From the NCBI GenBank assembly GCA_009760855.2, contig WPIO01000008.1, forward strand, positions 10,514,501 through 10,578,500: a stretch of DNA of 64,000 nt, given 5' to 3'. A program made the translations under genes and the position numbers. Positions within the stretch are counted from its first letter, which is position 1. Each line of letters begins with the position of its first letter. The DNA is from Cristatella mucedo (taxonomy: Eukaryota; Bryozoa; Phylactolaemata; Cristatellidae). Under the pieces are notes generated by a model. It was not told where the DNA came from. It searched no databases and saw only the letters and a program-made list of their open reading frames with translations. Below are positions 1-11,197 of the stretch, in pieces.

Positions 1-310
1 GAACAATGATCTGAGAGGGTCAGTGGGCACACCACAAGGTCAGTGGGGAGGACATCTTCAGTGATCACGAGATCTAGAATATGGCCACCAACGTGGGTGG
101 TATGATGGACCAAACCAAAATTCTACAGACAAGAAGTGAGCGAACCTGGCTGTTGCTGAGGTTGTCAACGTGAATATTGAAGTCTCCGGAAATCAGTAAC
201 GGTCTGTCACACACCAATATTTTAGCGAGGAACTCTGAAAACTCCGCTATAATCAAGTTTAGACAGCAAGAATGGGACAGAGGGCAGAGGGAGGCCGGTA
301 TATCACCACA
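1..310 (-). mobile_element. LINE endonuclease-domain relic
   Basis: Minus-strand translation gives the LLISGDFNIHVDN motif at about 160-205, typical of the C-terminal half of the APE-type endonuclease of non-LTR retrotransposons. Further downstream, in a different frame at about 20-110, comes HVGGHILDLVIT. The frame change between the two blocks shows the copy is dead. The L2/CR1/Rex-like LINE fragments elsewhere in the window probably belong to the same broad group. The copy runs off the left edge of the window. Confidence 0.7.
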
Positions 311-538
311 GTGCACCCCAATCGTGCACCCCAACCACGCCTCCACCCGAGGATCTCAGCTTGGGCGAACGGCTATCCCAGGCTATTCCTGCTTTATTTA
401 CTTACCATGCCAATGATCGTGTGGTTTGTGGAATAATACCTCACGCTCTCTGATTATACCGAAAGTGAAGAACTCGAGGACGCAAAGCTAGAATCAGCTT
501 TCGTATGCAGGGGTGAGCCATTGTAATCAATCCACCTA

Positions 539-911
539 ATAATAATAATAATAACAATAATGTACTTGATAAAGCGCCCTCAGAGAACTTAATCTCTTTC
601 TAGGTGCTTTAAATTTGCTGCAAAGGGAAATGCAATTGAATGGTAAGTAAAATCATGCTTGAAAAACAAACAAAATGAATAACATGGTTAGGGGTGACAT
701 GCACAGGGTCAGCATGTAAATGTGGTTAGTGGCAGCATGCACAGTGTCAGCACGCATAAGCACATCAAGGACGAATCACAGGGACCCAATAAATGCTGTC
801 CTAAATAGGTGTGTTTGTAAGTTCCTTTTAAATGTGGTCAGGTCAGGAGATGTTCTGACGCAGGTCGGGAGGGAGTTCCAGGCTTTGGGAGCATACGAAC
901 TAAATGCACGA
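539..911 (-). mobile_element. 5'-truncated LINE 3' end, flanked by ACCTA
   Basis: Starts at the (AAT)n tail, then the recurring 3' end (GCGCCCTCAGAGAAC, TAGGTGCTTTAAATTTGCTGC), and ends at the start of coding remnants (matching AYELNA on the minus strand). ACCTA lies directly on both sides (534-538 and 912-916). The unoccupied site in the second copy of the unit reads ACCAA at 3862-3866, so this is a target-site duplication of about 5 bp. Confidence 0.85.
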
Positions 912-1280
912 ACCTACCGAATTCTGGGAGCTCAAACGCTCCGGTCGGACCGTCGTTTACACGGCCTGCCGATGGTGTCGTAGACTGAGCTTTTGGCGAG
1001 TTATATCGAAAGTGCGGTTATCTTTGGGAATTAGCTCGCGATTGTTGATTGAATGCCATTTTAAAAATGTGTGCGAGTTCTGTATCTTGTGTAATTATTA
1101 GCTGCGTTTGGTAGAGGCGCACTTATAACTTCAATCCTTGGGCGATACCCACAGTCCGACGATACATTTTCAGGAAAGTTGAATCCTACCGTCACGCAAT
1201 TCAGTAACTATTTTGTACGTTTGCCCTGCAACAAAGGAAACTGACCTTTGGTGCGATCGTAAAAGTGTAAAAGATAGCAT

Positions 1281-1353
1281 CGCCCGAACGGGGACTCGAA
1301 CTCCGGACCCTCAGATTAAAAGTCTGATGCTCTACCGACTGAGCTATCCGGGC
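1281..1353 (-). tRNA. trnK-UUU: tRNA-Lys (anticodon UUU), copy 1
   Basis: The minus strand folds as a 73-nt cloverleaf. The acceptor stem is GCCCGGA/TTCGGGC with discriminator G. Box A is TAGCTCAGTCGGTAGAGC, the anticodon loop is CTTTTAA (anticodon TTT), and the T-arm is GGAGTTCGAGTCC. It has no intron and no encoded CCA. It is very close to the metazoan tRNA-Lys(UUU) consensus. A TTTT run follows about 8 nt after the 3' end (plus positions 1269-1272), as expected for RNA polymerase III termination. An identical gene lies in the duplicated unit at 4.2 kb. Confidence 0.97.
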
Positions 1354-1360
1354 TGCTCAC

Positions 1361-2149
1361 GTGATGCACACCATGTAACAATAATCAATCAAAATACTCT
1401 ACTTTGGTTTTTGCGCCTTTCACCAGACTAGCGTCTTTGAAAGGCAAATCTTGAGTTTTGACAATTCGCATAGCGCTCGAACATGTGTGAAATTGTAGAA
1501 TGATACTTGTAGACAAATTTTCAGTACATTTTTACACGGATGTAGACCTTCGACTTTGTAAATGTGTGCTTCGGCTGACTATGCGCACATGTAGAGCCTT
1601 GAGTGGGGCTGCTTCTTCAGTAAGCTTAGTGTATAGCAACATTGAAGCCGCTTTTAGATTATTGACTTTTCTCCTTGCCAACGTCGACTCTCCGCCTAGT
1701 TAAGGAAGGCACTTACACTTCTATGTCACGATACATCGATGGCCGACTAAGTCCCGCCCGCAGGCCTCCCTCGTCGGCTCTAATGCGGGAGGCTGGTTAC
1801 AGAAAGAGAGATTCCTCGGCAAGCTGCCAAGCCATCGCCCGCAGAAATTAAGTTCGCCGCTGCAGTCATCGTAACATTATTTTTTCTCAAAGTGTATCGT
1901 GCAAAGTAATGTGCACCATTACGCGTGCGTCGGTGCACTCCATATTCAATTGCACAGTGTCGTCTATGTAGGAGTGCACGAAGCCGCGGCTACAAAGCAT
2001 GAACATTCCATGCTGAGTTCCCTGTCCTGGATGCCTCGACAGGACTCGAGGCTACGAGCGTCAACCCTCGTTCTTTTTATTATTGGGGGCGCATGCCACG
2101 CGCCGGGATGTTTATTGGTATTCCGGTACAACTGTAAGTGATCCCAGCT
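1361..2149. other. No gene recognised
   Basis: Mixed-composition sequence with many stops in all frames. I see no conserved protein, RNA or repeat consensus here. Confidence 0.5.
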
Positions 2150-2325
2150 TAAACAGACGCTAGAGCGGTACCCCTGAGTCTAATCCCTGGAGTAAGCCAC
2201 TCACTCTTCACGATCCAGGTCGTGAGCACGAGTCTAACAGTGGGCGATCCTTTATTGCCCACTGCAAGCGGCGGTGATAGCCGTTAAGGATCGTCTGCCG
2301 TAACGTTATTTAATCAGCTGGTGTT
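2150..2325 (+). mobile_element. SINE-B relic (tRNA-derived)
   Basis: Carries the core shared by the SINE-B copies in this window: a box B-like stretch (TCGTGAGCACGAGTCTAAC), then GTGGGCGATCCTTTATTGCC, the GGTGATAGCCGTTAAGG block, and TTTAATCAGC at the 3' end. The 5' tRNA-like part is worn. Confidence 0.65.
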
Positions 2326-2481
2326 TTACTCGAAACCCTGCAATCGGCATAAAAAACTTGATAATAACCCGCCGCCAACTCAACTCCACGCATTATAACG
2401 AATTGTACTTTTTGATACCGTGCATAGCACCGATAACCACGCTATGCTTATCGACATTGGGTATTTTACTACCAATCATTT

Positions 2482-2575
2482 TAGCATGCTTAATTTACAG
2501 CAAATGCAAAGTGCCTAAAACGCGATTCAGTTTTCTGAGGGCGCTATACAAATACACTCTTGTTATTAATACAAA
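2482..2575 (+). mobile_element. LINE/SINE 3' tail fragment
   Basis: Contains AGCAAATGCAAAGTGCCTAA, then TCTGAGGGCGCTATACAAAT and a degenerate TTATTAAT end. This is the same 3' tail used by the LINEs and SINE-A here. Confidence 0.6.
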
Positions 2576-3644
2576 CGCTGGTGGAGCGAGGCGGTGGGCA
2601 CTCGGACATCGCCCCCCCCCCCCCTTAGAGAATGGAGCCCTGGGCCGCCGCTGTATCGGGCCAGAGCAGGAGATGGCGCGAGGGCTGTCCAGTAGGGACT
2701 TCCCATCGGTAAACAACCGCCGAATGTGCGTTGGATAAATGCTGCGATTACGAACTCTAATTGTTCATTACTCGCGGGCTTTGCTGCTATACACGTGGTT
2801 CGTGGCGTCCACATGCGGACAGAACTATGCCGTAAACGCAGCGCTCGTAACTACGCTTGTCTCAGCCTACGTGCGACGAACACTGGCGACGCCTAAGCAA
2901 CTCGTAGCGCGGCAAGCAATTTGTGAGTGATGGGCCAATGCTCGCAGGTGTGCTGACAGTCGCAGGAATACGGCAGAGACGAAGAGATTGTTGTATGACA
3001 GTATATCCGGCGGCGGCGGCTGTTCTTGTGGGTGTCTGACGGAGACACAGTGGGCACACGTTCACGGTAAGCGAGACTCTCCTTTATTACTCTCAACGGG
3101 CACGTACACGAGTGCTCGATCAATCGCAGCAGACGACACGAAATGTAGCATGCATTAATGACCTGACGCTGCGTTGAGCCAATATAATTCATTTAATATA
3201 ATTCATTTCATCTATTGGCCACAGGTGAGGCATGGGCATTAGCGTCCAAGGCGCTTCGCTAATTACAACAGCAGAAGCCGCAGGCGAACACTACAAGAGC
3301 TCACACTTCATTAAAAAAAGTCCATATCCGTGGCGTAGATAGGTCCAGTTGACAGCAGCGGAGCGTTACAGGCCTTCAGCAGCGGCCACGATGTACGGCA
3401 ATGCATTCGTGGTATAGAGCTTACTTTCGCTCAAACATCAATGCCGAGTGCGGAATCGCGACAGACGGCCTATCTCATGGCATCGGTTTTCGTGCGGCCT
3501 CGGCCATTGATTGTCGCACAATCGGTTCCTAGCAATTACAATTCAGGAACCGCAAATAATGATTGTAAGTCACAATCTGGCTGGTTTAGCTCGCGACGCC
3601 GTTTCACTGCCGCCTGCGTAAAAATCCCGGCTCCGGGCACGAAT
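2576..3644. other. No gene recognised
   Basis: Short open frames only, with no conserved motif. A C-homopolymer lies at about 2611-2624. Nothing else supportable. Confidence 0.5.
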
Positions 3645-4310
3645 TCAAATTTCGCACCCCAATCACGCTTCCGCCGGAGGATCTCAGCTTGGGCGAACGG
3701 CAATCTAATGCTATTCCAGCTTTATTTACTTAGCATGCCAACGATCGCGTGCCTTGCGGAATAACACCTCATGCGCCCTGATTATACCGAAAGTGAACAA
3801 CTCAAGGACGCAAAGCTATCAGCAGCCTTCTTATGCAAGTATCAGCCATAGTAAGCAATCCACCAACCGAATTCTGGGAGCTTAAACGCTCCGGTCGGAC
3901 CGTCGTTTAAGCGGTCTGCCGACGGCGTGGTAGACTGGGTTTTTGGCTAGTTATGTCGAAAGTGCAGTTACCTTTGGGAATCAGCTCGCGATTGTTGATT
4001 GAATGTCTTTAAATAAAAGGTGTGTGATTTAAGCCTATTACGTAATTATTAGCTGCGTTTGGTATAGGCGCACTTATAACTTATATCCTTGGGCGATACC
4101 CACAGTCCGACGAGACGTTTTTAGGAAAGTCGAATCCTACCGTCACGCAATTCAGCAACTATTTTGTACGTTTGCCCTGCAACACAGAAAACTGACCTTT
4201 TGTGTGATCCTAAAAATGTAAAAGATAGCATCGCCCGAACGGGGACTCGAACTCCGGACCCTCAGATTAAAAGTCTGATGCTCTACCGACTGAGCTATCC
4301 GGGCTGCTAT
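3645..4310. repeat. tRNA-Lys-bearing duplicated unit, copy 2 (empty site)
   Basis: Second copy of the unit at 325-1360 in the same orientation, without the LINE. It is uninterrupted across CCACCAACCGAATTC at 3860-3874. Confidence 0.85.
4232..4304 (-). tRNA. trnK-UUU: tRNA-Lys (anticodon UUU), copy 2
   Basis: Over its 73 nt I see no difference from the minus-strand tRNA-Lys at 1281-1353. The cloverleaf, TTT anticodon and discriminator G are the same. It is followed on the minus strand by TTTT and then a second T-run (plus positions 4212-4224), a pol III terminator. The flanks have diverged while the tRNA has not, so the gene is under selection or has been homogenised. Confidence 0.97.
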
Positions 4311-4503
4311 GTGAGTGCTTAGAAAATTATTTTTTGGCAATTTTGCTTTACTGCGGATACTGCATTGTATCGGCTGATATAATTTTACGCGGAACTAACC
4401 GATGAGAGAACGGACTCCGCGCCTACGCATGCTGCCGGTCGACACCAGCTAATATTTCTTGACTATCGGTGATAGCTTGGGTCTCCGTCCTCGGGCGGCC
4501 GGC

Positions 4504-4637
<134 letters not shown>

Positions 4638-4924
4638 CGGATATACAGGCAGAGACATAGAGAGGCAGACAGACAGAGACACAGAGAGACAAAGACACAG
4701 ACAGACAGAGACAAACTCACTGGGCACACCGTGCTTGCTGCACGTTTCTCTGTCCTTGCGAATGCGCTTGGGGCTTGACAAAGCAATGCGAGTGTCTATA
4801 TAATCTCACAAGTAGACGTACATTTCGTGCAACGAGATTCGGAAAGCAGCTCCGAGAACCTCGCAGAGAGCTCTTCGTTCTCGATCCTATTTCGATTCGA
4901 GCCGCTGACCTCAGCGATCGCCTA

Positions 4925-5059
4925 GCTGGTTTGGTCCAGCGGTTAAGGTGCTCGCCGTGACCAATGTCTGGCAAAAGTCGTTGGCTCGAGCCCCGAGGCA
5001 TACGTGAAGCGATTGAATACAGATTAAGTTCTCTTAGGGTGATATACAGATAAATTATG
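4925..5059 (+). mobile_element. SINE-A (tRNA-derived)
   Basis: tRNA-like head with box A (TGGTCCAGCGGTTAAGG) and box B-like GGCTCGAGCCCC, then the LINE-type tail (GAATACAGATTAAGTTCTCT) and an A/T-rich end. A second clear copy is at 32796-32939. Confidence 0.85.
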
Positions 5060-6299
5060 TTAAACCTGAACCACCAAGCTCGGCCTGATCCGCAGGCATT
5101 GTCCACCACTTCCATTAAGAAGCTGGTTTCTGTGATTTTTGACTAAGCTCAGCACAGCCAGCAAGTGCATGGAAGTAAATCGCCAAAACGCCGCCTACAT
5201 CAGCTGGCCACTCGTCTAGGCTACTTGGTTCCGGTTTCCGACCAAGCTGTGTACTTACAGTCCTCCACGCTACTGAATGGTTCACATCTGTTCAGCCAAT
5301 GACGTCAATGCCGGTCGGAGTATGTACCATTACCCAAACTAAAGGTTTGCCATCTCTTACGCAGCGTTAATAATTCATTGACCCGCGACTGCGTTTGCCT
5401 AAGAGAGGTCACGCGTGCAGCGACTTGCCCTCGGACGGCAGCGTGGAGGAGAATCGCTTCCGGGTCAGGTCTAGCTCGGCAAGCAGAATTGCCAGAGGGC
5501 TAGCTTCGCGGCAAGGTTCTCGCTGAGGCGTCTCGATTGGCGTCGCCTCTATGATGCCGTCTTCACTCGCTGCATAGGTGTAATAATAATAATCATGATC
5601 ATAAAGCGGATGGTGCGATGCTTGGCCTGGTGGGGAGCGTAAGGACTTTTCCCTTCACTGCGGCTCTCCTGGCGTAGTTTTCACCTCGTAAACCAGTTCC
5701 TTGATATTTCACCCCCCCCCCCCGTCGGCACCCTCAGTAACCCGGACGACTCTGCGGCCTGCTGCCGCCGTGTGCTGCTGCCGCCGCCGCTGCTGCCGCC
5801 GCCGCTGCTGCCGCCGCCGCCGCTGCTGCTGCTAGGGTCGCTGCGAGAGCTGTCGGCGCTCAGCGCAGCCTCTAGGAAGCGGTTAAACGACGTTGCCCTT
5901 TGAATTAACAGCTATTCTCACTGCGTAATTGTGGCGACAAGAGCTTTCGGTCAAGCGCTTCCTTCCAAAAGTGTCAGAATTCCAGACATCCCAAAAGCGT
6001 CAGGCTGCCAATAGCTAAGCGCTGTCAGAGAATTGAGCTTCACAAGGCATGCACTCGGTCCAGCCGATTAGGGGAAGATATCTGGAGTCACGTCAGTCCG
6101 TTTCTTGTCTCTTTGCAGGATTTCTGGTGCCACAGACACCTTCATTGAATCGTGTGCTCGAGACGGCAAGTTTCCCGACCAAGGTGTCGAGGCATTAACG
6201 CTATTATAGTTATGAACCCTCGTAGCCTTCAATGACTTACTTTTCACGATAAGCCACGCGAAAGGCTTTGCGGTACGATTGACTTTGACCTGATACGCT
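5060..6299. other. No gene recognised; imperfect CTG/CCG tract
   Basis: Holds a short (TAA)n at about 5581-5592, a C-homopolymer at about 5711-5722 and an imperfect GCTGCCGCC tract at 5758-5835. No conserved protein was seen. Confidence 0.5.
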
Positions 6300-6862
6300 A
6301 TACAGCTACCGCTATGTAGCTGATTCTATAGCTGCTGCTGATGCTGCTGCTGCTGGCCCGCACAGCTTCGCCGACAGGCACCAATTGCTCTACTACTGCT
6401 GGCTCCAAGTAGCAATACACGGATCGCCATGCACGAGGACGTACTTGCTGAGCTGAGGCGCCGTATTGTCGCTGTGAAATTACAAGCGAAAGTGACGCTC
6501 ATCGAGGCCATAAAACTGGACTCGCGCGCTACACTGATTGTGCGCAAGCAAGCAGTCCGTGGGAGAAATACGGCAGCTAGCCCGAGGTCACCCGACTCCA
6601 GCTTGAAGAGGCTGCTCTGTCGCCGCGAGGTAAGAGGCGGCGACGTTTTCGCTCGACCGACGACTAGCGCAGGTCCCTTTTCGGTTTCGAATACCAGCTT
6701 AATGAGGGCACGCGCATATTGAAACCGAGGGCCCCTCCCCCCCCCGCCACCGCCAAACCTTCCCGCCTTCGGTCGCCGAGTGGGGAGGAGAGGCTGCCGT
6801 CGGGAACCGAAAATGAACTTCCGCTGCAGCGAAAACACTTCGCTCTGATTTCGTCAGCGGCG

Positions 6863-6868
6863 TTTATT
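6863..6868 (-). terminator. Poly(A) signal AATAAA
   Basis: TTTATT on the plus strand gives a canonical AATAAA on the minus strand, about 320 nt beyond the stop codon of the gene at 7189-8274. This is a sensible 3' UTR length. Confidence 0.5.
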
Positions 6869-7188
6869 ATTAACCTTCCCGCAGGCTGCTCCAGCCAGCG
6901 CGGCGGCTTCGCATGCGACGGTGGCCACCCGCGGCCGGCGGAGCGAGGGTTCGCCTTGCGCTCGCGGTAGCTGCCGGCGCAAGGCGAGAGCAGAGAATTG
7001 TACAAGAGCAGAGAACCGCGCTCTCACTAGCAGCGGCAGCACCGTGGAACGTAGGGGGGCGGCGCGGCGCGGCGCGGCGATTTGTACGGAGCAACGGAGG
7101 GGGGCGGATGCTCGACGGATGGACGACAGGAGTAGGCTCGACAGGGGCGGCGGCGGCGGCGACGGCGGCGGCGGCCGAGGTGCGATCG

Positions 7189-7803
7189 TCAGACGATGAG
7201 CTTTCGCAGGCGCAGATACTCGGCGATGTGGCCGCTCAGCTTGGGCTTCGTGTACCTCGTCCCGGCTGCCGACGGCACGTGCAGAGCGCGGCAGGCGTCC
7301 ACGATTGCCGACACCTCTGCGGGAAACTCGCACGAGTACTTGCCCGTCAGGCTGCCCTCCAGTTTCACGTACCGTATATCGGCCACCGCTCGGCGGCCGG
7401 CGTAGCGTACGGCGCCGGCTCTTCGGCCGCCGCCCTCCGCCGGCCGCAGGTTGCGCCGATCTCCGGCCGCAGCTGACGCCTGGGCCAGGGCGTTATCGTC
7501 TGAGCCGGCGGCGGCGGCGGCGGCGCCTCCGCCGTAGCTTGGGCTGACCGAGATGCTAGCCAGCGTCTGTCGCCGTCGCTGCGACGACTGCTGCGACGGC
7601 TGTGAGAGGTCGTTCGACGCTCGCGCCGCCCATTCCGCGCTCGTGCTCGGCAGAGACGGCGAGGAGGAGGCGGCGGCGGCGGCGACGGGAGCCACGCCCA
7701 GGCTCGTAGCCACGCGCCTCGGGGCAACGCGCCTCGCGCAAGCTGGCGCGGGCGTGACGCTCTCGCGGCGACTCGCGTCGTCATGCGGCGGCGTCGCTTT
7801 CCA

Positions 7804-7835
<32 letters not shown>

Positions 7836-8274
7836 CGGCTTTGAATCGGCGGTCGGTCGCCTCGACAGGGGCTGCGTTTGCAGGCATTGCGGCGGCGGCG
7901 GCGGTCAGCTGCAGCTGCTGCGCGGTCCTGGCGCGTCGGCGCGGCTTCTTACTCAGCCAGTACTCGACGTCGACGCCCCTGAGCAGGTCGGGCATGGCCT
8001 TGAGCTTGCGCTGCTGCGTCTCCACGAAGAACTTCTTGTCGTAGTCGCTCTGAATGATGAACTTGTACCGCTCCTTGGACAACTCCGTGACCTTGGTGCG
8101 AAGCAGGCGGCCCTCGGTCACGTTGTCCACGATCTGACCGACGCTTCGCACGGCTGAGTCTCTAGCGTTGCCGCCCAGCTCGCTCGCCCACGTCTCGACC
8201 TCCTTCAAGGCGTTCGCTTTGGACGAATAGCTGAACGACTTGGGCGGTGCGGTGGCCGTCACCGTGGTAACCAT
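7189..8274 (-). CDS. Unknown protein, 361 aa, conserved-looking termini and low-complexity middle
   Basis: I do not recognise the family. The ATG at 8274 is chosen because it has a good context (A at -3, G at +4), sits 12 nt after a strong 3' splice site (CTTTTTCCGCAG ending at 8287), and begins the non-repetitive protein. The frame stays open upstream only because that DNA is pyrimidine-rich intron-like sequence. Residues 1-115 are rich in charged and hydrophobic residues and free of repeats (helical KANALKEVETWASEL; later ELSKERYKFIIQSDYDKKFF, VEYWLSKKPRRR, which could be a basic nuclear signal). Residues about 120-300 are Ala/Gly/Ser/Pro low complexity with a poly-Gly run. The last 60 again look folded (ADIRYVKLEGSLTGKYS to the terminal LRLRKLIV). 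There are no membrane segments or signal peptide. That two non-repetitive ends flank a compositionally biased linker in one frame supports a real gene. Function unknown; it may be a lineage-specific gene or a diverged member of a known family. Confidence 0.7.
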
Positions 8275-8286
8275 TTCTCTCGCTAT

Positions 8287-8656
8287 CTGCGGAAAAAGCG
8301 AACGATGGCATTCGCGCGCGATGAGCCGTTCCGCGCTAGCAAATAAATGGATTGGACGGATGAAGAGGAGACGGAGAAATAGAGAAAGCCACAGCGGGTG
8401 TGGGAGCGAGAGAGCGATGATGCGGAAATGAAGAACTCTGAAAGAGCGAGAAAGGTGCGTCGGTGAAGGGCAAGAGGGCGGAGGGAGACAGAGGAAAGCG
8501 AGCGAGATAAGTGGAGAAAAAAAGGCAGTAAAAGAGAGGTGAAAGTGTGAAACGATAGGAGGAATTAGATGATGGATAGAGAGGACATGCTGGACGGGAT
8601 AGACTGAGACCCGGCAAAGAGAGGTAAAGCAGCGAGAGAGAGAGAGAGAGAGCGAG

Positions 8657-8687
<31 letters not shown>

Positions 8688-10004
8688 GCGGCAGAATGAG
8701 ATACGTGTTTATATTTCGCTCTAGGCGAGGCAGGATCTCGCTCAAGGCGAAGGCAGCACTGGGAGGCATCTGCTGGCGGCTGAGAAGCGTCCCGCCGAAG
8801 CCTCGGAGGATATTGTAATTAGCAGGCGCACACAGCAAGCGCTGCCCCTCCCCCTCCCCCTCTGTCGGCTCCGACGCTACAAGGTGCGATGCAGCAGCAG
8901 CAACAGCCGCCGCCGGCCTGCCGGTCATCGAGAGTGGGGCGGCGGGGCCGGGGGAGGGGGCCTCCGCGAATCCAACGCGAATCCGACGTGACGCCGCCGC
9001 CAGACAGCCGCTTCGCTCCATATGTATGAGAGACGCGAATGCGGGGCGCCGAGTCTCGCTAGAGACAATCCCGCTTGGGCGATCGGGTGGGGTGTAAAGT
9101 CGCTCGACCGGCAAGTGCGGTGTGCCTGATTCGATTGACAGATTCGACTTCTAAATCCGGGAAGCCCGCTTAGTGGCCCCTCCCCGCATCAGCCGACGGA
9201 CCTCGAAGGCGACCTCCTCGAGGTGGCCTCCTCGTAGCTGGTTGAGCCGCTGCGGGCCTGCCCCGCACCCCCCCCCGCCGCCGCCGCCGCCGACTCCGAC
9301 CGCTCGCAGGAGCGACGTCCTAGAAGCGTCCGCCACTTCGAAACTCTCGCGGATGTGGGCATTTCCTACAGGAGCTGGCGAAAGCAGATCGCGAAAGGGG
9401 GTCGTGCAAGCGCAGCGGCGGCGCTGGCTCGTGTGGCGCTGGCGCTGAGACCCGACCCGGCGCTGCTCGCGCGGCAGCTGCAGCGCCGCGGAGCGAGAGC
9501 CTGGAGGGGAGGCTCTGCGGATTCACAGGGCAGGAATCCGGAAGTTTGCTCGCTCGGCGCCACTCAAGAGGTCGACGGCGGACGCTTGGACGGTGGATTC
9601 GCTGGATTCTGGGAAGCCGCCGCGCGAAATGCACCTTCGCACTTCCCCTAAACTTCACTCGAACGCCGGCGATAGTCTCAGCCGCCGCCGCCGCCGCCGC
9701 CGCCGCCGCTGCCACGACCGCGAATGGTAGCGGCGGTGGCCGCGGCTGCGGGAGCGGCGGCAGCAGCAGCGGCGGTGGCAGCAACGCACCGCCCTACCGA
9801 GAGCCGGCACACGCTCTGTTGTCCCGTCGCTAGCGGCCGCAGGAGAGAGGTCCCGCGGCGTGCCTTCGCTCGCTCTCTCGGGCGCGCGAGAGTACGGCGT
9901 GTCTTGTCTTCCGGAAGCCCGACCGCGGTCGCGGCGGAGCGCCGTTCTTCCTCGACTTCCGCCTTTCTAATTCGCTGCGACCGCACCGGTAATGGAATAC
10001 TCAC
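8287..10004 (-). other. Candidate 5' UTR intron
   Basis: On the minus strand CGTTCA|GTGAGT at 10010-9999 is a strong donor, and CTTTTTCCGCAG ending at 8287 is a strong acceptor just before the ATG at 8274. The interval contains a long CT-rich stretch (about 8395-8690). Pairing these two sites is inference; no transcript evidence is visible. Confidence 0.4.
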
Positions 10005-10320
10005 TGAACGTGCTACCGAAGCGCTCCAGCCTCGCGAAGATCCAGCCTGGACAGACAGCAGCAAGCTCTAGGGGGACCAGGGATCGCCGGCCACTTCGTC
10101 CGCCACCACCGCCGCCGAATCGTCCGCAGCGTGCGCTTCCGAAGGCGCTGCGCTTCGGAGCCGAGGCCTCACGATGCCCGCTCTCGGCGCTTCCGCAAGA
10201 CGCTCTCGAGGCTTCCGTGAGAGCGTTCGCCCACGGCTTTTCCCATGCGCTGCGCTGGGGCTAGCGCCTCCGGCGGGGCAGCCGCCGCCGCTGCCGCGCG
10301 AGCTCGTGGGAGGTGGGGTC

Positions 10321-10357
10321 GCCAGGTACGCGCTTGGCGGCAAAGCGCGTACCTGGC
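10321..10357. repeat. Perfect 15-bp inverted repeat, 7-nt loop
   Basis: GCCAGGTACGCGCTT at 10321-10335 is exactly complementary to AAGCGCGTACCTGGC at 10343-10357, around the loop GGCGGCA. No T-run follows. Confidence 0.95.
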
Positions 10358-11147
10358 TGGCGGTCGGCGGGCAAAACGTAAGCCGGGTTCAAGGCGAGCT
10401 CGGTCGCAGCGCAAGCAATTACGCGCCGTCGTCGGCCGGCCGCGTCGTCAGCTCGAGCAAGGACGAAGGCCGGCCGGCCGCGGTCGCGTTCTCCTGGTTT
10501 CGGCTACCGGGGGTTAGAGGCAGAGGCGGAGGCGCGAGCGGCGGTAACTAGTGGCAAAGGCGAGCGGGCGCGCGCAAACGGTGGCTCGAAGTGAGAATAA
10601 AAAAAGCCCTAACAATGTGTAGCAATTGCTCTAACGAAGGGCGATCGCGCCGATTGTCCTAGAGAACAAATCCATTGACACGCACACCTGCAAGTATTTC
10701 GCTAGCGATTGTGGTCTCCCACGTAGCGACCGCTCGCCTTTCGCTTCTCGCGCGCGCGCGCACGCGCGCGTAATCCCGCGGCTACACTCGCTCCGGTCAA
10801 AGGTTGAGGCCAAACGTACGTGCACCAGTGTTCGCGGCACGTTCGCCAGAAGCGGCAAAGCTGCCGAAGGCAAAAGTGCCGCTCCGAAGCCCCGTTTTTA
10901 TTATCATCTCTCCCAAGCTCATCCGGAACTCGGATTAATCGCATTATAATAGCTACAACAGTACAATGTGTACCTTTCCTTGATATATGTACGTATGCTT
11001 TATTCCAGAGGGTCTCAACTCAGTTTCCTTGCGAAAACAAGCATCGAGATCGCATTCGACAAGCGTTGTGAGCCGGTGCGCGCCAGCGAGTTCGCGGCCG
11101 GAATCGTGGCAGCAGGCGCCCGATTTTCGCTCGGGTCAGCGGGAGCT

Positions 11148-11197
11148 GGAGCGGCGCGACCGGAGCGGCGCGACCGGAGCGGCGCGACCGGAGCGGC
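11148..11197. repeat. 14-bp minisatellite, about 3.5 copies
   Basis: The unit GGAGCGGCGCGACC is repeated exactly at 11148, 11162 and 11176, with a partial fourth copy. Confidence 0.95.

Larger units (their letters stand above)
325..1360. repeat. tRNA-Lys-bearing duplicated unit, copy 1 (with LINE insertion)
   Basis: Positions 325-538 and 912-1360 match 3645-3866 and 3862-4310 base for base over long runs, including the tRNA-Lys gene and about 370 bp beside it. Copy 1 is interrupted at 539-911 by a LINE fragment that copy 2 lacks. The two copies differ by scattered substitutions and small indels. Confidence 0.85.

Noticed and set aside
6326..6838. Opposed open frames at 6429-6722 (+) and 6326-6838 (-)
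   Set aside because: The plus-strand MHEDVLAELRRRIVAVKLQ looks helical, but there is no family match, no splice context and no partner domain. Too weak to call.
8275..9114. N-terminal extension of the 7189-8274 frame to 641 residues
   Set aside because: The extension is poly-Ser/Leu from a CT repeat and lies upstream of a strong 3' splice site. It is probably intron and 5' UTR.
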